A model generated the notes under the pieces. It saw only the letters and a program-made list of their open reading frames with translations. It searched no databases and had not been told where the DNA came from. From Sphingobacteriales bacterium 46-32 (GTDB lineage: Bacteria > Bacteroidota > Bacteroidia > Chitinophagales > Chitinophagaceae), in contig MKTY01000019.1 of NCBI GenBank assembly GCA_001898485.1, positions 774,030 through 838,029 on the forward strand: a stretch of DNA of 64,000 nucleotides, in the 5' to 3' direction. Within the stretch, counting starts at the first letter, position 1. The number at the start of each line of letters is the position of its first letter. Positions 50,722 to 59,315 of the stretch are shown piece by piece. A program made the translations under genes and the position numbers.

Positions 50722-51128
50722 ATGAGTATGTAATTGATAAGGTGCCGCTTGACCTGGTATGGCAAATACGACAACGCGTCATGTATCCCGATGCTTCGCT
50801 GGCGGCTGTACAGTTGCCGGAGGACGAAGACGGTCAGCATCTGGGCATATGGATAAATGAAAAGCCGGTGAGTATTGTATCGCTGTTCAGGGATGGTGAC
50901 CGGTTTCAGTTTCGCAAGTTTGCCACAGAGGCAGACCAGCAGGGAAAAGGTTATGGTTCTCTTTTGCTGCAACATATCGTGCAGCTGGTAATGGAGCAGC
51001 ATGCAGCAGTACTCTGGTGCAATGCACGTGTACCGGCCACCGCATTTTATGCACGCTTTGGTTTTTCAATGACGGGAGAGCCCTGGCAGAAGAATGGTAT
51101 TGATTTTATAAAAATGGAAAACTACTGA
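50718..51128 (+). CDS. GNAT-family N-acetyltransferase inside the his operon
   Basis: 136 residues, start GTG overlapping the hisH stop. The GNAT acetyl-CoA motif A is seen as FRKFATEADQQGKGYGSLLLQHI (Q/R-x-x-G-x-G/A), and motif B in AFYARFGFSM. It is not a known histidine enzyme. Four-base overlap with hisH and a 6-base gap to hisA place it firmly in the operon, so it is coexpressed. Whether it modifies a metabolite, protein or tRNA is unknown. Confidence 0.85.
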   Translation: MNEYVIDKVPLDLVWQIRQRVMYPDASLAAVQLPEDEDGQHLGIWINEKPVSIVSLFRDGDRFQFRKFATEADQQGKGYGSLLLQHIVQLVMEQHAAVLWCNARVPATAFYARFGFSMTGEPWQKNGIDFIKMENY

Positions 51129-51134
51129 AGTAAG

Positions 51135-51851
51135 ATGGAGATTATTCCGGCTATTGATATTATTGACGGGAAATGTGTACGCCTCACACAGGGTGATTAC
51201 GCACAAAAAAAGGTATACAGTAAACATCCGCTAGAAGTAGCCAGGCAGTTTGAAGATGCCGGGTTGCGCCGGCTGCACCTGGTAGACCTGGATGGGGCGC
51301 GGCTGAAAGCGGTCAAAAACTGGAAGGTACTCGAAGTACTCGCGGCACGTACTTCGCTGCAAATTGATTTTGGCGGCGGCATTGCTACAGAGAAAGATGT
51401 GCAGATCGTATTTGACTCCGGTGCAGCACTCGCCACGGTGGGCAGTATAGCAGTAAAGAATGAATATGAATTTGTGAAGTGGCTGCTCATATTCGGGGCT
51501 CACCGGTTTATGCTGGGTGCAGATGTAAAGGATCAGCAGATTGTGATACATGGATGGACCGAAACAACTCAGCTGTCTGTATTTGATTTTATCAAAAAAT
51601 ATATGGAGAAAGGTGTGCAGCAGGTGTTTTGTACAGATGTGAGCAAAGATGGAAAACTGGAGGGCCCTTCGCTGGAATTATACCGGCAGATAAGGGCACG
51701 CTTTCCCAAACTGCATTTTATTGCAAGCGGCGGCGTTTCATCTGTTGATGATCTGCAGGCACTTGAAGAGATCGGTTGCAGTGGCGCCATTGTGGGAAAA
51801 GCGATTTATGAAAACAGGGTGAGCCTGGCTGACCTGAAAAAATTTGTCTGA
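51135..51851 (+). CDS. hisA: ProFAR isomerase
   Basis: Phosphoribosyl formimino-AICAR ribotide isomerase; (beta-alpha)8 barrel of 238 residues. The first catalytic Asp is in [15 protein letters not shown], the second in [14 protein letters not shown], and phosphate-binding GGG/GAI loops are in DFGGGIATE and GGVSSVDDL. Internal half repeat as in HisF. Two bases before hisF. Confidence 0.96.
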   Translation: MEIIPAIDIIDGKCVRLTQGDYAQKKVYSKHPLEVARQFEDAGLRRLHLVDLDGARLKAVKNWKVLEVLAARTSLQIDFGGGIATEKDVQIVFDSGAALATVGSIAVKNEYEFVKWLLIFGAHRFMLGADVKDQQIVIHGWTETTQLSVFDFIKKYMEKGVQQVFCTDVSKDGKLEGPSLELYRQIRARFPKLHFIASGGVSSVDDLQALEEIGCSGAIVGKAIYENRVSLADLKKFV

Positions 51852-51853
51852 TA

Positions 51854-52612
51854 ATGCTAACTAAAAGAATTATTCCCTGTCTGGATATTAAGGACGGGCG
51901 CACGGTAAAGGGAACCAATTTTGTAGACCTGCGCGATGCCGGTGACCCGGTAGAGCTGGGCGCACGTTATGCAGCAGAAGGAGCCGATGAGCTGGTATTC
52001 CTGGATATAACAGCCACCAATGAAAAACGTAAAACACTGGCAAGTCTCGTTACCAGGGTAGCCCACCAGGTCAATATACCTTTTACAGTAGGCGGAGGCA
52101 TCAGCTCGGTAGAAGATGTGAATGTACTGCTGCAGCATGGTGCCGATAAGATATCGGTTAACACAGCTGCATTCCGGCGGCCTGAACTGATCGGAGAACT
52201 GGCGGCAGAATTTGGCAGTCAGTGTGTGGTGCTGGCTATTGATACGCGGCTGGAAGAGGATGGAGACTGGTATGTGTATCTCAATGGTGGTCGTACGGCC
52301 ACCCGCACCCGCTGCGCTGACTGGGCGCACGAAGCCGTATCGCGTGGCGCTGGTGAAATCCTGCTGACCTCTATGAATCATGATGGAACCAAGGCTGGTT
52401 TTGCCTTATCAATCACTGGTCTGCTGTCACGTACCCTGCCTGTGCCCGTTATAGCCAGTGGCGGTGGCGGTACACTTCAGCATTTCGCGGATGTATTTGA
52501 AGAAGCCGGTGCAGATGCTGCGCTCGCTGCAAGTATTTTTCATTTTAAAGAAGTAGCCATCCCTGAACTCAAAGCGTTCCTGGATGCCAAACATATTCCT
52601 GTCAGAAAATAA
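51854..52612 (+). CDS. hisF: Imidazole glycerol phosphate synthase, cyclase subunit
   Basis: Uses ammonia from HisH to form imidazole glycerol phosphate and AICAR. 252 residues, TIM barrel: [18 protein letters not shown] (catalytic Asp11), [12 protein letters not shown], and [13 protein letters not shown] with Asp130. AICAR released here enters purine synthesis. The close neighbour hisA is 2 bases upstream. Confidence 0.97.
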   Translation: MLTKRIIPCLDIKDGRTVKGTNFVDLRDAGDPVELGARYAAEGADELVFLDITATNEKRKTLASLVTRVAHQVNIPFTVGGGISSVEDVNVLLQHGADKISVNTAAFRRPELIGELAAEFGSQCVVLAIDTRLEEDGDWYVYLNGGRTATRTRCADWAHEAVSRGAGEILLTSMNHDGTKAGFALSITGLLSRTLPVPVIASGGGGTLQHFADVFEEAGADAALAASIFHFKEVAIPELKAFLDAKHIPVRK

Positions 52613-52618
52613 TTACAC

Positions 52619-53209
52619 ATGCAACTCAATTATTCCAAATATGCCGATGGGCTGATACCAGCCATAGTACAGGATGCCCAGACTGGCAAAGTGCTGATGC
52701 TGGGTTTTATGAATGAAGAAGCATTGATGCATACACAGCAGTCGGGCCTTGTTACATTTTACAGCCGCAGCAAGCAGCGGCTCTGGACCAAGGGGGAGGA
52801 GAGTGGCCATCACCTGCGGCTGCAAAGTATCGCGGCCGATTGCGATGCAGATACGCTGCTGGTGAAAGCGGTGCCTGTGGGGCCAGTCTGCCATACCGGT
52901 GCCGATACCTGTTTCAATGAAGCGAATGAAACCGATTTTCTGCAGAAGCTCATTCAGACTATCGACCAGCGTTACGAAGACCGGCGCGAAGGCTCCTATA
53001 CGTCTTCTCTTTTCAATAAAGGGATTAATACCATGGCGCAGAAAGTGGGCGAAGAAGCGGTGGAAGTGGTGATTGAAGCCAAGGATAATGACCGTGAAAA
53101 ATTTTTAGGCGAAGCCGCTGATCTGCTGTTTCATTACCTCGTATTGTTACGGGGCAAAGGATTTTCACTCAGTGATGTCATCGGCGTGTTAAAGAGCCGG
53201 CATAAATAA
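52619..53209 (+). CDS. hisI: Bifunctional phosphoribosyl-AMP cyclohydrolase / phosphoribosyl-ATP pyrophosphatase
   Basis: HisIE fusion of 196 residues, carrying steps 2 and 3. The N-terminal cyclohydrolase (about 1-105) has MLGFMNEEAL, the FYSRSKQRLWTKGEESGH motif, and DCDADTLL with Zn and Mg ligands. The C-terminal pyrophosphatase (about 110-196) has SYTSSLFNKGINTMAQKVGEEAVE. Last gene of the his operon; with it all steps from ATP to histidine are present. Confidence 0.96.
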   Translation: MQLNYSKYADGLIPAIVQDAQTGKVLMLGFMNEEALMHTQQSGLVTFYSRSKQRLWTKGEESGHHLRLQSIAADCDADTLLVKAVPVGPVCHTGADTCFNEANETDFLQKLIQTIDQRYEDRREGSYTSSLFNKGINTMAQKVGEEAVEVVIEAKDNDREKFLGEAADLLFHYLVLLRGKGFSLSDVIGVLKSRHK

Positions 53210-53263
53210 CCGGTTTGTCCTTTTTTCTGTACACATTTCACTCTCTTCCTGCATATTTGCGGC

Positions 53264-55186
53264 ATGAAAAAACTACTGTTAGCCGGAAGCATACTCCTTG
53301 CAGGAGCGGTGCAGGCTCAAAATACGGATACACAGGAACTGGATGCGGTAACCGTAACAGCTTCCATTCAACCACGCAAAGTATCAGAAACAGGGCGTAA
53401 TATGGTGACCATCAGCGGTGAGTCTTTTAATCGCCTGCCTGTACATTCTGTTGATGAATTGCTGCGTTTCATTCCCGGACTTGAGGTGCAGATGCGTGGA
53501 CCTATGGGAGCGCAGAGCGATATCGTATTGCGTGGAGGCACTTTTCAGCAGGTGCTGGTATTGCTCGATGGAGTGCGGCTCAATGATCCCAATACCGGCC
53601 ACTTCAGCAGTTATATTCCTATTTCACCCGCAGAGATAGAGCGCGTAGAAGTATTGAAAGGGGCGTCTTCTGCCATTTATGGATCAGAAGCAGTAGGCGG
53701 CGTTGTGCATATCATTACCCGCAGTTTTGCAGCCCGCCGTCAGCAACAACAAACGCAGATCAATGCAGGTGTTACAGCCGGCCAGTACAATCTGCTTAAT
53801 GCACAGGCAGGCGGTTACTATCAGAAAGGCAATACAGCCATTGGTGGCGGCTGGCTCAGCAATAATACCAGCGGACAGCAGCAGCGTGGTACAAAGGGAT
53901 TTGTTCATAACAATACAGTGTCGGCCTCGCTTACACATTTTTTTGATGAACACTGGCAGTTATCCATACGTGGAGCGTATGATAACCGCGACTTTGCCGC
54001 GCAGAATTTTTATACCACTTTTCTCAGCGATACAGCTACGGAGCAGGTAAAAACTATCTGGACACAGGCAGCGTTGCAATACAAAAATGCACAGCATAAA
54101 GTATCGCTGACAGCTGCCTATAAGGATGTGCAGGATGATTATGCCTATAATAAAATAGCTATAGCCAATGCCAATAAGAGCCGCATGCTGCAGGCGCTGC
54201 TAATGGACGAATGGCAATGGAGCCCGGCCACCACACTCATAACCGGTATGCAGTTTATAAGCAAACAGATAAAGTCTAATGACCGGGGCAATCACCAGGT
54301 GGCACAGGGAGGCGCATTTATATTGGTACATCACAGCATTGCACAACATTTTTCTATTGATCCCGCCCTGCGGTTTGAATATAACGAGCGCTCCGGTACG
54401 GAGTGGATACCGCAGCTTAACCTTTCTTACAGGCAAAACAAATGGCAATGGAGAGCCAGTGCGGGCAAAACCATCCGGGATGCGGACTTTACCGAACGGT
54501 TTAATAATTACAATAAACCAGTTGTAGCCAGCGGAGGGCGTATGGGCGATCCTGATCTGCTGGCAGAGCGGTCATTGAGCTATGAAGCCGGAGCAGATTA
54601 TTACCCCGTAAAATGGTTGCGGATGTCAGGTACCTTTTTTCAGCGTTATCACAAACGGCTGATCGATTATGTGGCGACTCCTTATGCCGATATGCCACGC
54701 AAAGAGAACCTCGTGGCTGGCGGTACCTATGCACTGGCACGCAATATTGCGCGTGTAAACACAACAGGTGCTGAACTGGATATACAGGTATCAAAACAGT
54801 TGACAGCGGCTGATCAGCTGCAGGCGGCTGTTGGTTTGGTATGGCTCAACAGTAAAGGTGCCGATGCCACCCCATCATTTTATCTTTCATCGCATGCGCG
54901 CTGGCTTACCAATCTCTATGCCGCCTGGCAGGGCCGGCATCTGCAGTTAAGCATAAATGCCGTATATAAAACACGCTCACGCCAGAATGCTTCGGCTATC
55001 AATGCTACATTATCCAAAGAATACTTCGTGATGAATGCCCGTGCCGGATGGGCATTACCCAAAACAGGCCTCCAGCTGTTTGTGCAGGCAGATAATGTAT
55101 TCGATCAGTCATACAGTGATCTGCTGGGCGCGGTCATGCCGGGCAGGTGGCTGATGGGAGGAGTGAGTTTTCGTTTTCAGCGCTGA
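53264..55186 (+). CDS. TonB-dependent outer membrane receptor (BtuB-like)
   Basis: 640 residues. A signal peptide leads to a TonB box-like LDAVTVTAS, a plug domain (about 35-165, RPSVDELLRF-type, DGVRLNDPNTGH, VEVLKGASSAIYGSEAVGGVVHI) and a 22-strand barrel. The size and plug resemble cobalamin/siderophore receptors of the BtuB group rather than SusC-type proteins (no SusD partner, no regulatory-like N-domain). No cobalamin riboswitch is seen in the 54-base gap before it, so the ligand is open. Confidence 0.9.
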   Translation: MKKLLLAGSILLAGAVQAQNTDTQELDAVTVTASIQPRKVSETGRNMVTISGESFNRLPVHSVDELLRFIPGLEVQMRGPMGAQSDIVLRGGTFQQVLVLLDGVRLNDPNTGHFSSYIPISPAEIERVEVLKGASSAIYGSEAVGGVVHIITRSFAARRQQQQTQINAGVTAGQYNLLNAQAGGYYQKGNTAIGGGWLSNNTSGQQQRGTKGFVHNNTVSASLTHFFDEHWQLSIRGAYDNRDFAAQNFYTTFLSDTATEQVKTIWTQAALQYKNAQHKVSLTAAYKDVQDDYAYNKIAIANANKSRMLQALLMDEWQWSPATTLITGMQFISKQIKSNDRGNHQVAQGGAFILVHHSIAQHFSIDPALRFEYNERSGTEWIPQLNLSYRQNKWQWRASAGKTIRDADFTERFNNYNKPVVASGGRMGDPDLLAERSLSYEAGADYYPVKWLRMSGTFFQRYHKRLIDYVATPYADMPRKENLVAGGTYALARNIARVNTTGAELDIQVSKQLTAADQLQAAVGLVWLNSKGADATPSFYLSSHARWLTNLYAAWQGRHLQLSINAVYKTRSRQNASAINATLSKEYFVMNARAGWALPKTGLQLFVQADNVFDQSYSDLLGAVMPGRWLMGGVSFRFQR

Positions 55187-55464
55187 GCGAAAGGAGTAAG
55201 GTAAAAAGCTAAAGTAAAGGTCGAAGCGATGTGGCTGCCTGTGTTTTTGAAGGCAGAAGGGATCATATAAGTGAATTTTTTCTAAGCCATACTGTATTAC
55301 GGGATTACAAATTCACGAAAAAAGTAACAAAAGATAAGTGCATCTACTTATTTTTCAACCATTTGGAAAAAAGTATTCTTTTTTATTAGAAGAATATTAA
55401 GTTTTTTTGCGTAAATTATTTGCTGAGAAACCTTATCGGCAAACAGTATAAGCCACATATCCAA

Positions 55465-56100
55465 ATGGAAAAAATTACTATCCTGCTGGTTGATGACCAC
55501 AAACTTATCCGCGACTCCTGGTCTTTCATTCTCAACAGTGACCCCCGTTTCTCTGTAATCGGGGAGACCTCTTCGGGCCAGGAAGCCATCGAAATTGCAC
55601 GTGATAAACGTCCGAATATCGTACTAATGGACGTTAATATGTCGCCTGTCAATGGCTTTGATGCTACCAAGCAGATTCATCGTCTTTCACCTGAGTCAAG
55701 AATAATTGCGGTATCCATGCATACCATGCCGGCTTATGCCAAGCGGATGTTGCAGTTGGGGGCGATGGGTTATGTGACCAAAAACTCTTCGAAAGAGGAG
55801 ATGATCTCAGCTATTGTGGAAGTACGTGCAGGTAAAAAATATATCTGCGAAGAAGTAAAAAATATTTTAGCCCAGCAGGAACTCGATGAAGATTCGGAAG
55901 TTGCCGATCTCAACAACCTGTCGCGGCGCGAAATTGATATTATCAAGCTGATCAAAGAAGGACTATCCTCCAAGGAAATAGCACAGCAACTGGATATTTC
56001 ACTGAAAACAGTGGAAGTACACCGTTACAATGTGCTCAAGAAGCTTAAACTGAAAAATACAGCTGCGCTGGTCAACTTTATTAATGCCAAGGGGCTTTAG
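55465..56100 (+). CDS. NarL/FixJ-type response regulator
   Basis: 211 residues from the ATG at 55465. Receiver domain (1-120) with D10/D11 and the phosphoacceptor D56 in IVLMDVNMS. The LuxR-type helix-turn-helix output domain is at about 148-205 (LSRREIDIIKLIKEGLSSKEIAQQLDISLKTVEVHRYNVLKKL). No histidine kinase lies nearby, so it is an orphan regulator of unknown input. A hairpin-rich AT region precedes it. Confidence 0.93.
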   Translation: MEKITILLVDDHKLIRDSWSFILNSDPRFSVIGETSSGQEAIEIARDKRPNIVLMDVNMSPVNGFDATKQIHRLSPESRIIAVSMHTMPAYAKRMLQLGAMGYVTKNSSKEEMISAIVEVRAGKKYICEEVKNILAQQELDEDSEVADLNNLSRREIDIIKLIKEGLSSKEIAQQLDISLKTVEVHRYNVLKKLKLKNTAALVNFINAKGL

Positions 56101-56424
56101 GCTGATTATCAGGCTCTGAAGCGTGAACCACTCTGGGCCATGGGGCAGCCTGTTTTACGGGAAGAAGCACAGGAACTCAGTCCAACTATCAAAACTGCCA
56201 GCAAAACTGATGCAATAGCGAAACGTTTCATTGAAGGGTAATTTTACCCTGCAAGAACGTTCATTTTCTGCGTTTAGTATAAAAAACTACTGTTAAAACC
56301 AGTAACGATCACCCGCTGAATGGGGATAATCCTTTGTATTTCACAGGCTCATCAAATTTGATTTTGTCAAAAATCACAATCAATTACCTTTACCGCCGAT
56401 TTTTTAAGAGAAATTACTGATCTG
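56101..56424. other. Intergenic region before the exonuclease
   Basis: About 320 bases. The only structure noted is a 16-base palindrome AGGGTAA-TT-TTACCCT at 56235-56250, a possible operator or weak hairpin. No frame with family resemblance. Confidence 0.5.
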
Positions 56425-57192
56425 ATGTTGAAGCTGACCAAACCGCTTGCCTTTATTGACCTGGAAACTACTGGTGTAAATCTGGGCACCGACCGTATCG
56501 TTGAAATTGCTATCATTAAGATACTTCCTGATGGCACCCGTACAACAAAACGCCGTCTCATAAATCCTGAGATGCCAATTCCCCGCTCATCGAGCGACAT
56601 TCATGGTATCACAGATGAAATGGTAAAAGATGCGCCTACATTCCGGCAGGTAGCCGGCGAGCTTAAGCAAACGCTCGATGGCTGTGATCTGGCCGGGTAC
56701 AACAGCAACCGTTTTGATATTCCACTGCTGGTAGAAGAGTTTCTGCGTGTGCAGGTAGAATTTGATATGAAGGGACGCAAGCTGGTAGATGTACAAAAGA
56801 TATTTCATCAGATGGAGCAGCGCACACTCAGTGCTGCCTATAAATTTTACTGTCAGAAAAACCTGGAGGGAGCACACAGTGCTGAAGTAGATGCACTGGC
56901 TACCTACGAAGTTCTGGAAGCCCAGACAGAACGTTATCCGGCACTTGGCCAAACAGTTGATAGCATCATCAAAGCTATCGGCGAAGAACCGATTGTGGAT
57001 TTTGCCCGCCGCTTCACACTCGAAAACGGGGTGGAGGTATTCAACTTCGGCAAGTTCAAAGGCCGGCCGGTTGCGGATGTATTACGTGCTGAGCCGCAAT
57101 ATTATGACTGGATGATGAAGGGAGACTTTCCTCAGCATACCAAGCAGAAACTGACCGAGATCTATACCCGGACCATGCTGCGGAAAGCCTGA
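56425..57192 (+). CDS. DEDDh 3'-5' exonuclease (DnaQ-like)
   Basis: 255 residues. The exonuclease domain has Exo I FIDLETTG (D12, E14), the Exo II Asn/Asp in GYNSNRFDIPLL, and the Exo III H...D pattern in GAHSAEVDAL. The C-terminal about 75 residues (FNFGKFKGRPVADVL ... YYDWMMKGDFP) is an extension common in bacterial exonucleases of this group. It is probably a DNA-repair or RNA-trimming nuclease rather than the replicative proofreading subunit. Confidence 0.9.
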   Translation: MLKLTKPLAFIDLETTGVNLGTDRIVEIAIIKILPDGTRTTKRRLINPEMPIPRSSSDIHGITDEMVKDAPTFRQVAGELKQTLDGCDLAGYNSNRFDIPLLVEEFLRVQVEFDMKGRKLVDVQKIFHQMEQRTLSAAYKFYCQKNLEGAHSAEVDALATYEVLEAQTERYPALGQTVDSIIKAIGEEPIVDFARRFTLENGVEVFNFGKFKGRPVADVLRAEPQYYDWMMKGDFPQHTKQKLTEIYTRTMLRKA

Positions 57193-57284
57193 TTTTTTCT
57201 GTGAATCGCCTGTGAACAATTTTAACACGGCAGCTTTTTCGAAAAATCGTAAATTCGATACTTGCCGTAATCAATATTTTTTCA

Positions 57285-58079
57285 TTGGAGAAGCTTGTTG
57301 TCATACCAACCTATAACGAAAAGGAGAATATCAGCAACATCCTGCATGCTATATTCAACCTGAGAGAAGGTTTTCACGTGCTGGTGATCGATGATGGTTC
57401 ACCAGACGGTACGGCAGGTATTGTACGTGAGCTTCAGCAAAAGTTTCCCGGTCAGCTCTTCCTGGAAGAACGTCGGGGTAAACTGGGTCTGGGTACTGCC
57501 TATATACTTGGATTTCGCTGGGCCATTGCCAATGATTATGAGTTTGTCTTTGAAATGGATGCGGATTTTTCCCATAATCCCGCAGACCTTATACGCCTGT
57601 ATCAGGCCTGCAAATATGAAGGAGCAGATCTGGCTATCGGTTCCCGTTATGTAAAAGGCGGTGGTGTGGTCAACTGGCCATCCAACCGTATTGCTCTTTC
57701 AAAAGGAGCTTCCATTTACACCCGCCTCATTACCTGGATGCCTGTAAAGGATCCCACCGCTGGTTTTGTCTGCTACCGCAAAAAAGTACTGGAGACGATC
57801 AATCTCGATGAGATTCGTTTTACCGGATATGCCTTCCAGATAGAAATGAAATTTGCCACCTGGAAACTCGGCTTTCAGATTAAAGAAGTGCCCATCATTT
57901 TTCAGGACCGCACGTTTGGGGTATCAAAAATGAATAAAGGAATCGTAAAAGAGGGAATCCTGGGTGTACTCAAATTGCGCTGGCACAGTCTTTTTACCAA
58001 TTACCGCCATCGGGTCAAAAACATGAATGCGCTGCCCACCAGTATGCGAACCAACGAAATGGTTGCCGAAAGCAAATAA
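57285..58079 (+). CDS. Polyprenol monophosphomannose synthase (GT2)
   Basis: 264 residues, start TTG. GT-A fold glycosyltransferase of family 2 with VIPTYNEKENI at the N-terminus, DDGSPDGT (nucleotide binding), and MDADFSHNP (the DxD-like metal site). Close to dolichyl-phosphate mannosyltransferases, with no C-terminal membrane domain. Supplies a lipid-linked sugar for protein O-glycosylation or surface glycans; in Bacteroidota O-mannosylation of secreted proteins is known. The downstream small membrane protein starts 34 bases later. Confidence 0.9.
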   Translation: MEKLVVIPTYNEKENISNILHAIFNLREGFHVLVIDDGSPDGTAGIVRELQQKFPGQLFLEERRGKLGLGTAYILGFRWAIANDYEFVFEMDADFSHNPADLIRLYQACKYEGADLAIGSRYVKGGGVVNWPSNRIALSKGASIYTRLITWMPVKDPTAGFVCYRKKVLETINLDEIRFTGYAFQIEMKFATWKLGFQIKEVPIIFQDRTFGVSKMNKGIVKEGILGVLKLRWHSLFTNYRHRVKNMNALPTSMRTNEMVAESK

Positions 58080-58113
58080 AACGATATAGTCAAACAACGG
58101 TTTGAATAATCTT

Positions 58114-58350
58114 ATGGCTCTTGGTTCTATCATGTGGGTGTTGATAGTCGCCTGGCTTATCGCCCTTATCTTTTACAGTTTTCAGTTGTTGCAACTCTAC
58201 AAAAGACAGGGTTCGTCTGACCGTACCCGCAAAAAAGCGGGAAGCACCTATCAGTATCAGCTACGCCGCCTCTTATGGCGTATACTCATCAGCACACTTA
58301 TTTTTGTCTGCTGCTCCCTGGCTGCCTGGTTTTTATCGCGTCTGGCCTGA
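58114..58350 (+). CDS. Small two-span membrane protein
   Basis: 78 residues from the ATG at 58114. Two hydrophobic helices (about 5-24 and 54-74) separated by a basic loop (LYKRQGSSDRTRKKAG). Located between the GT2 and the EamA transporter, 33 bases from each, apparently in one operon. No family recognised. Confidence 0.7.
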   Translation: MALGSIMWVLIVAWLIALIFYSFQLLQLYKRQGSSDRTRKKAGSTYQYQLRRLLWRILISTLIFVCCSLAAWFLSRLA

Positions 58351-58383
58351 CGTTTTTTAAATATCTTAGCCACTCTTCCAATC

Positions 58384-59280
58384 ATGAGAAAGGCTTTTTT
58401 TCAATTGCATATTGCGGTATTCCTGGCCGGTTTCACCGGTGTGCTGGGGCGTTTAATCGAACTCAATGAGGCCATGATCGTCTGGTACCGGCTTTTGCTC
58501 ACTGCGGGTACCATGTGGGTATTATTTCTGCTGACCAGGAAAATAAAACGTATTCCGGTGAATGATATCGTACAGATCGCCGGCGTGGGAGTCATTGCAG
58601 CCCTGCACTGGGTCACGTTTTATGCAGCCATCAAATATGCCAATGTATCCGTAGCCCTGGTATGTTTTTCGGCGGTCGGATTCTTTACAGCCATTTTCGA
58701 GCCGATTATTTTCCGGCACCGGTTCAACAGAATAGAACTTTTACTGGGACTTATTACCATTGCAGCGATCTATCTCATCTTTCATTTCGACGGTCAGTTT
58801 AAAACAGGTATTATTATCGGGTTGATATCAGCTGCGCTGGGAGCGCTGTTTCCTATCTTCAACCGCCGTTTTGTGCAACGTATCAATGTAGAGACCATGC
58901 TGGCCTGGCAATTGTCGGGTGGGTTTGCAGCCCTGTCTGCGTTGCTGCCGCTTTATTTTTATCTCTTTCCCGGTACATGGCAACAACCTTCCCTCAGCGA
59001 TTGGGGCTGGCTGCTGGTACTGGCCTGGTTCTGTTCGGTGATCGCCTTCCAGCTTTCTTCACAAGCCCTCAAAAAACTATCAGCCTTTACGGTCAATCTT
59101 ACTTATAACCTGGAGCCTGTCTACGGTATTCTTCTGGCATTCGCGCTGTATCAGGAAAATAAATACCTCGGCCCTTATTTCTATATAGGATTTGCGATGA
59201 TCATGATTGTATTGCTGGTACATGCCTGGCTGCTGCGCCGGACACAGCAAAAGGCACTCGCTCATCCGCCCGTTTCTTAA
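58384..59280 (+). CDS. EamA/RhaT-type DMT transporter
   Basis: 298 residues with ten predicted transmembrane helices in two halves, each an EamA repeat (first half ALHWVTFYAAIKYANVSVALV, second half AFTVNLTYNLEPVYGILLA). Such drug/metabolite exporters carry amino acids or nucleotides out of the cell. Substrate unknown. Part of the run of plus-strand genes from 57285. Confidence 0.9.
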   Translation: MRKAFFQLHIAVFLAGFTGVLGRLIELNEAMIVWYRLLLTAGTMWVLFLLTRKIKRIPVNDIVQIAGVGVIAALHWVTFYAAIKYANVSVALVCFSAVGFFTAIFEPIIFRHRFNRIELLLGLITIAAIYLIFHFDGQFKTGIIIGLISAALGALFPIFNRRFVQRINVETMLAWQLSGGFAALSALLPLYFYLFPGTWQQPSLSDWGWLLVLAWFCSVIAFQLSSQALKKLSAFTVNLTYNLEPVYGILLAFALYQENKYLGPYFYIGFAMIMIVLLVHAWLLRRTQQKALAHPPVS

Positions 59281-59315
59281 CCCATCAGCTTATCTTTAAC
59301 GCATAATACCTGATC

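Noticed and set aside
53210..53263. Cobalamin riboswitch before the BtuB-like receptor
   Set aside because: The gap is only 54 bases and contains no B12-box or the required helices.
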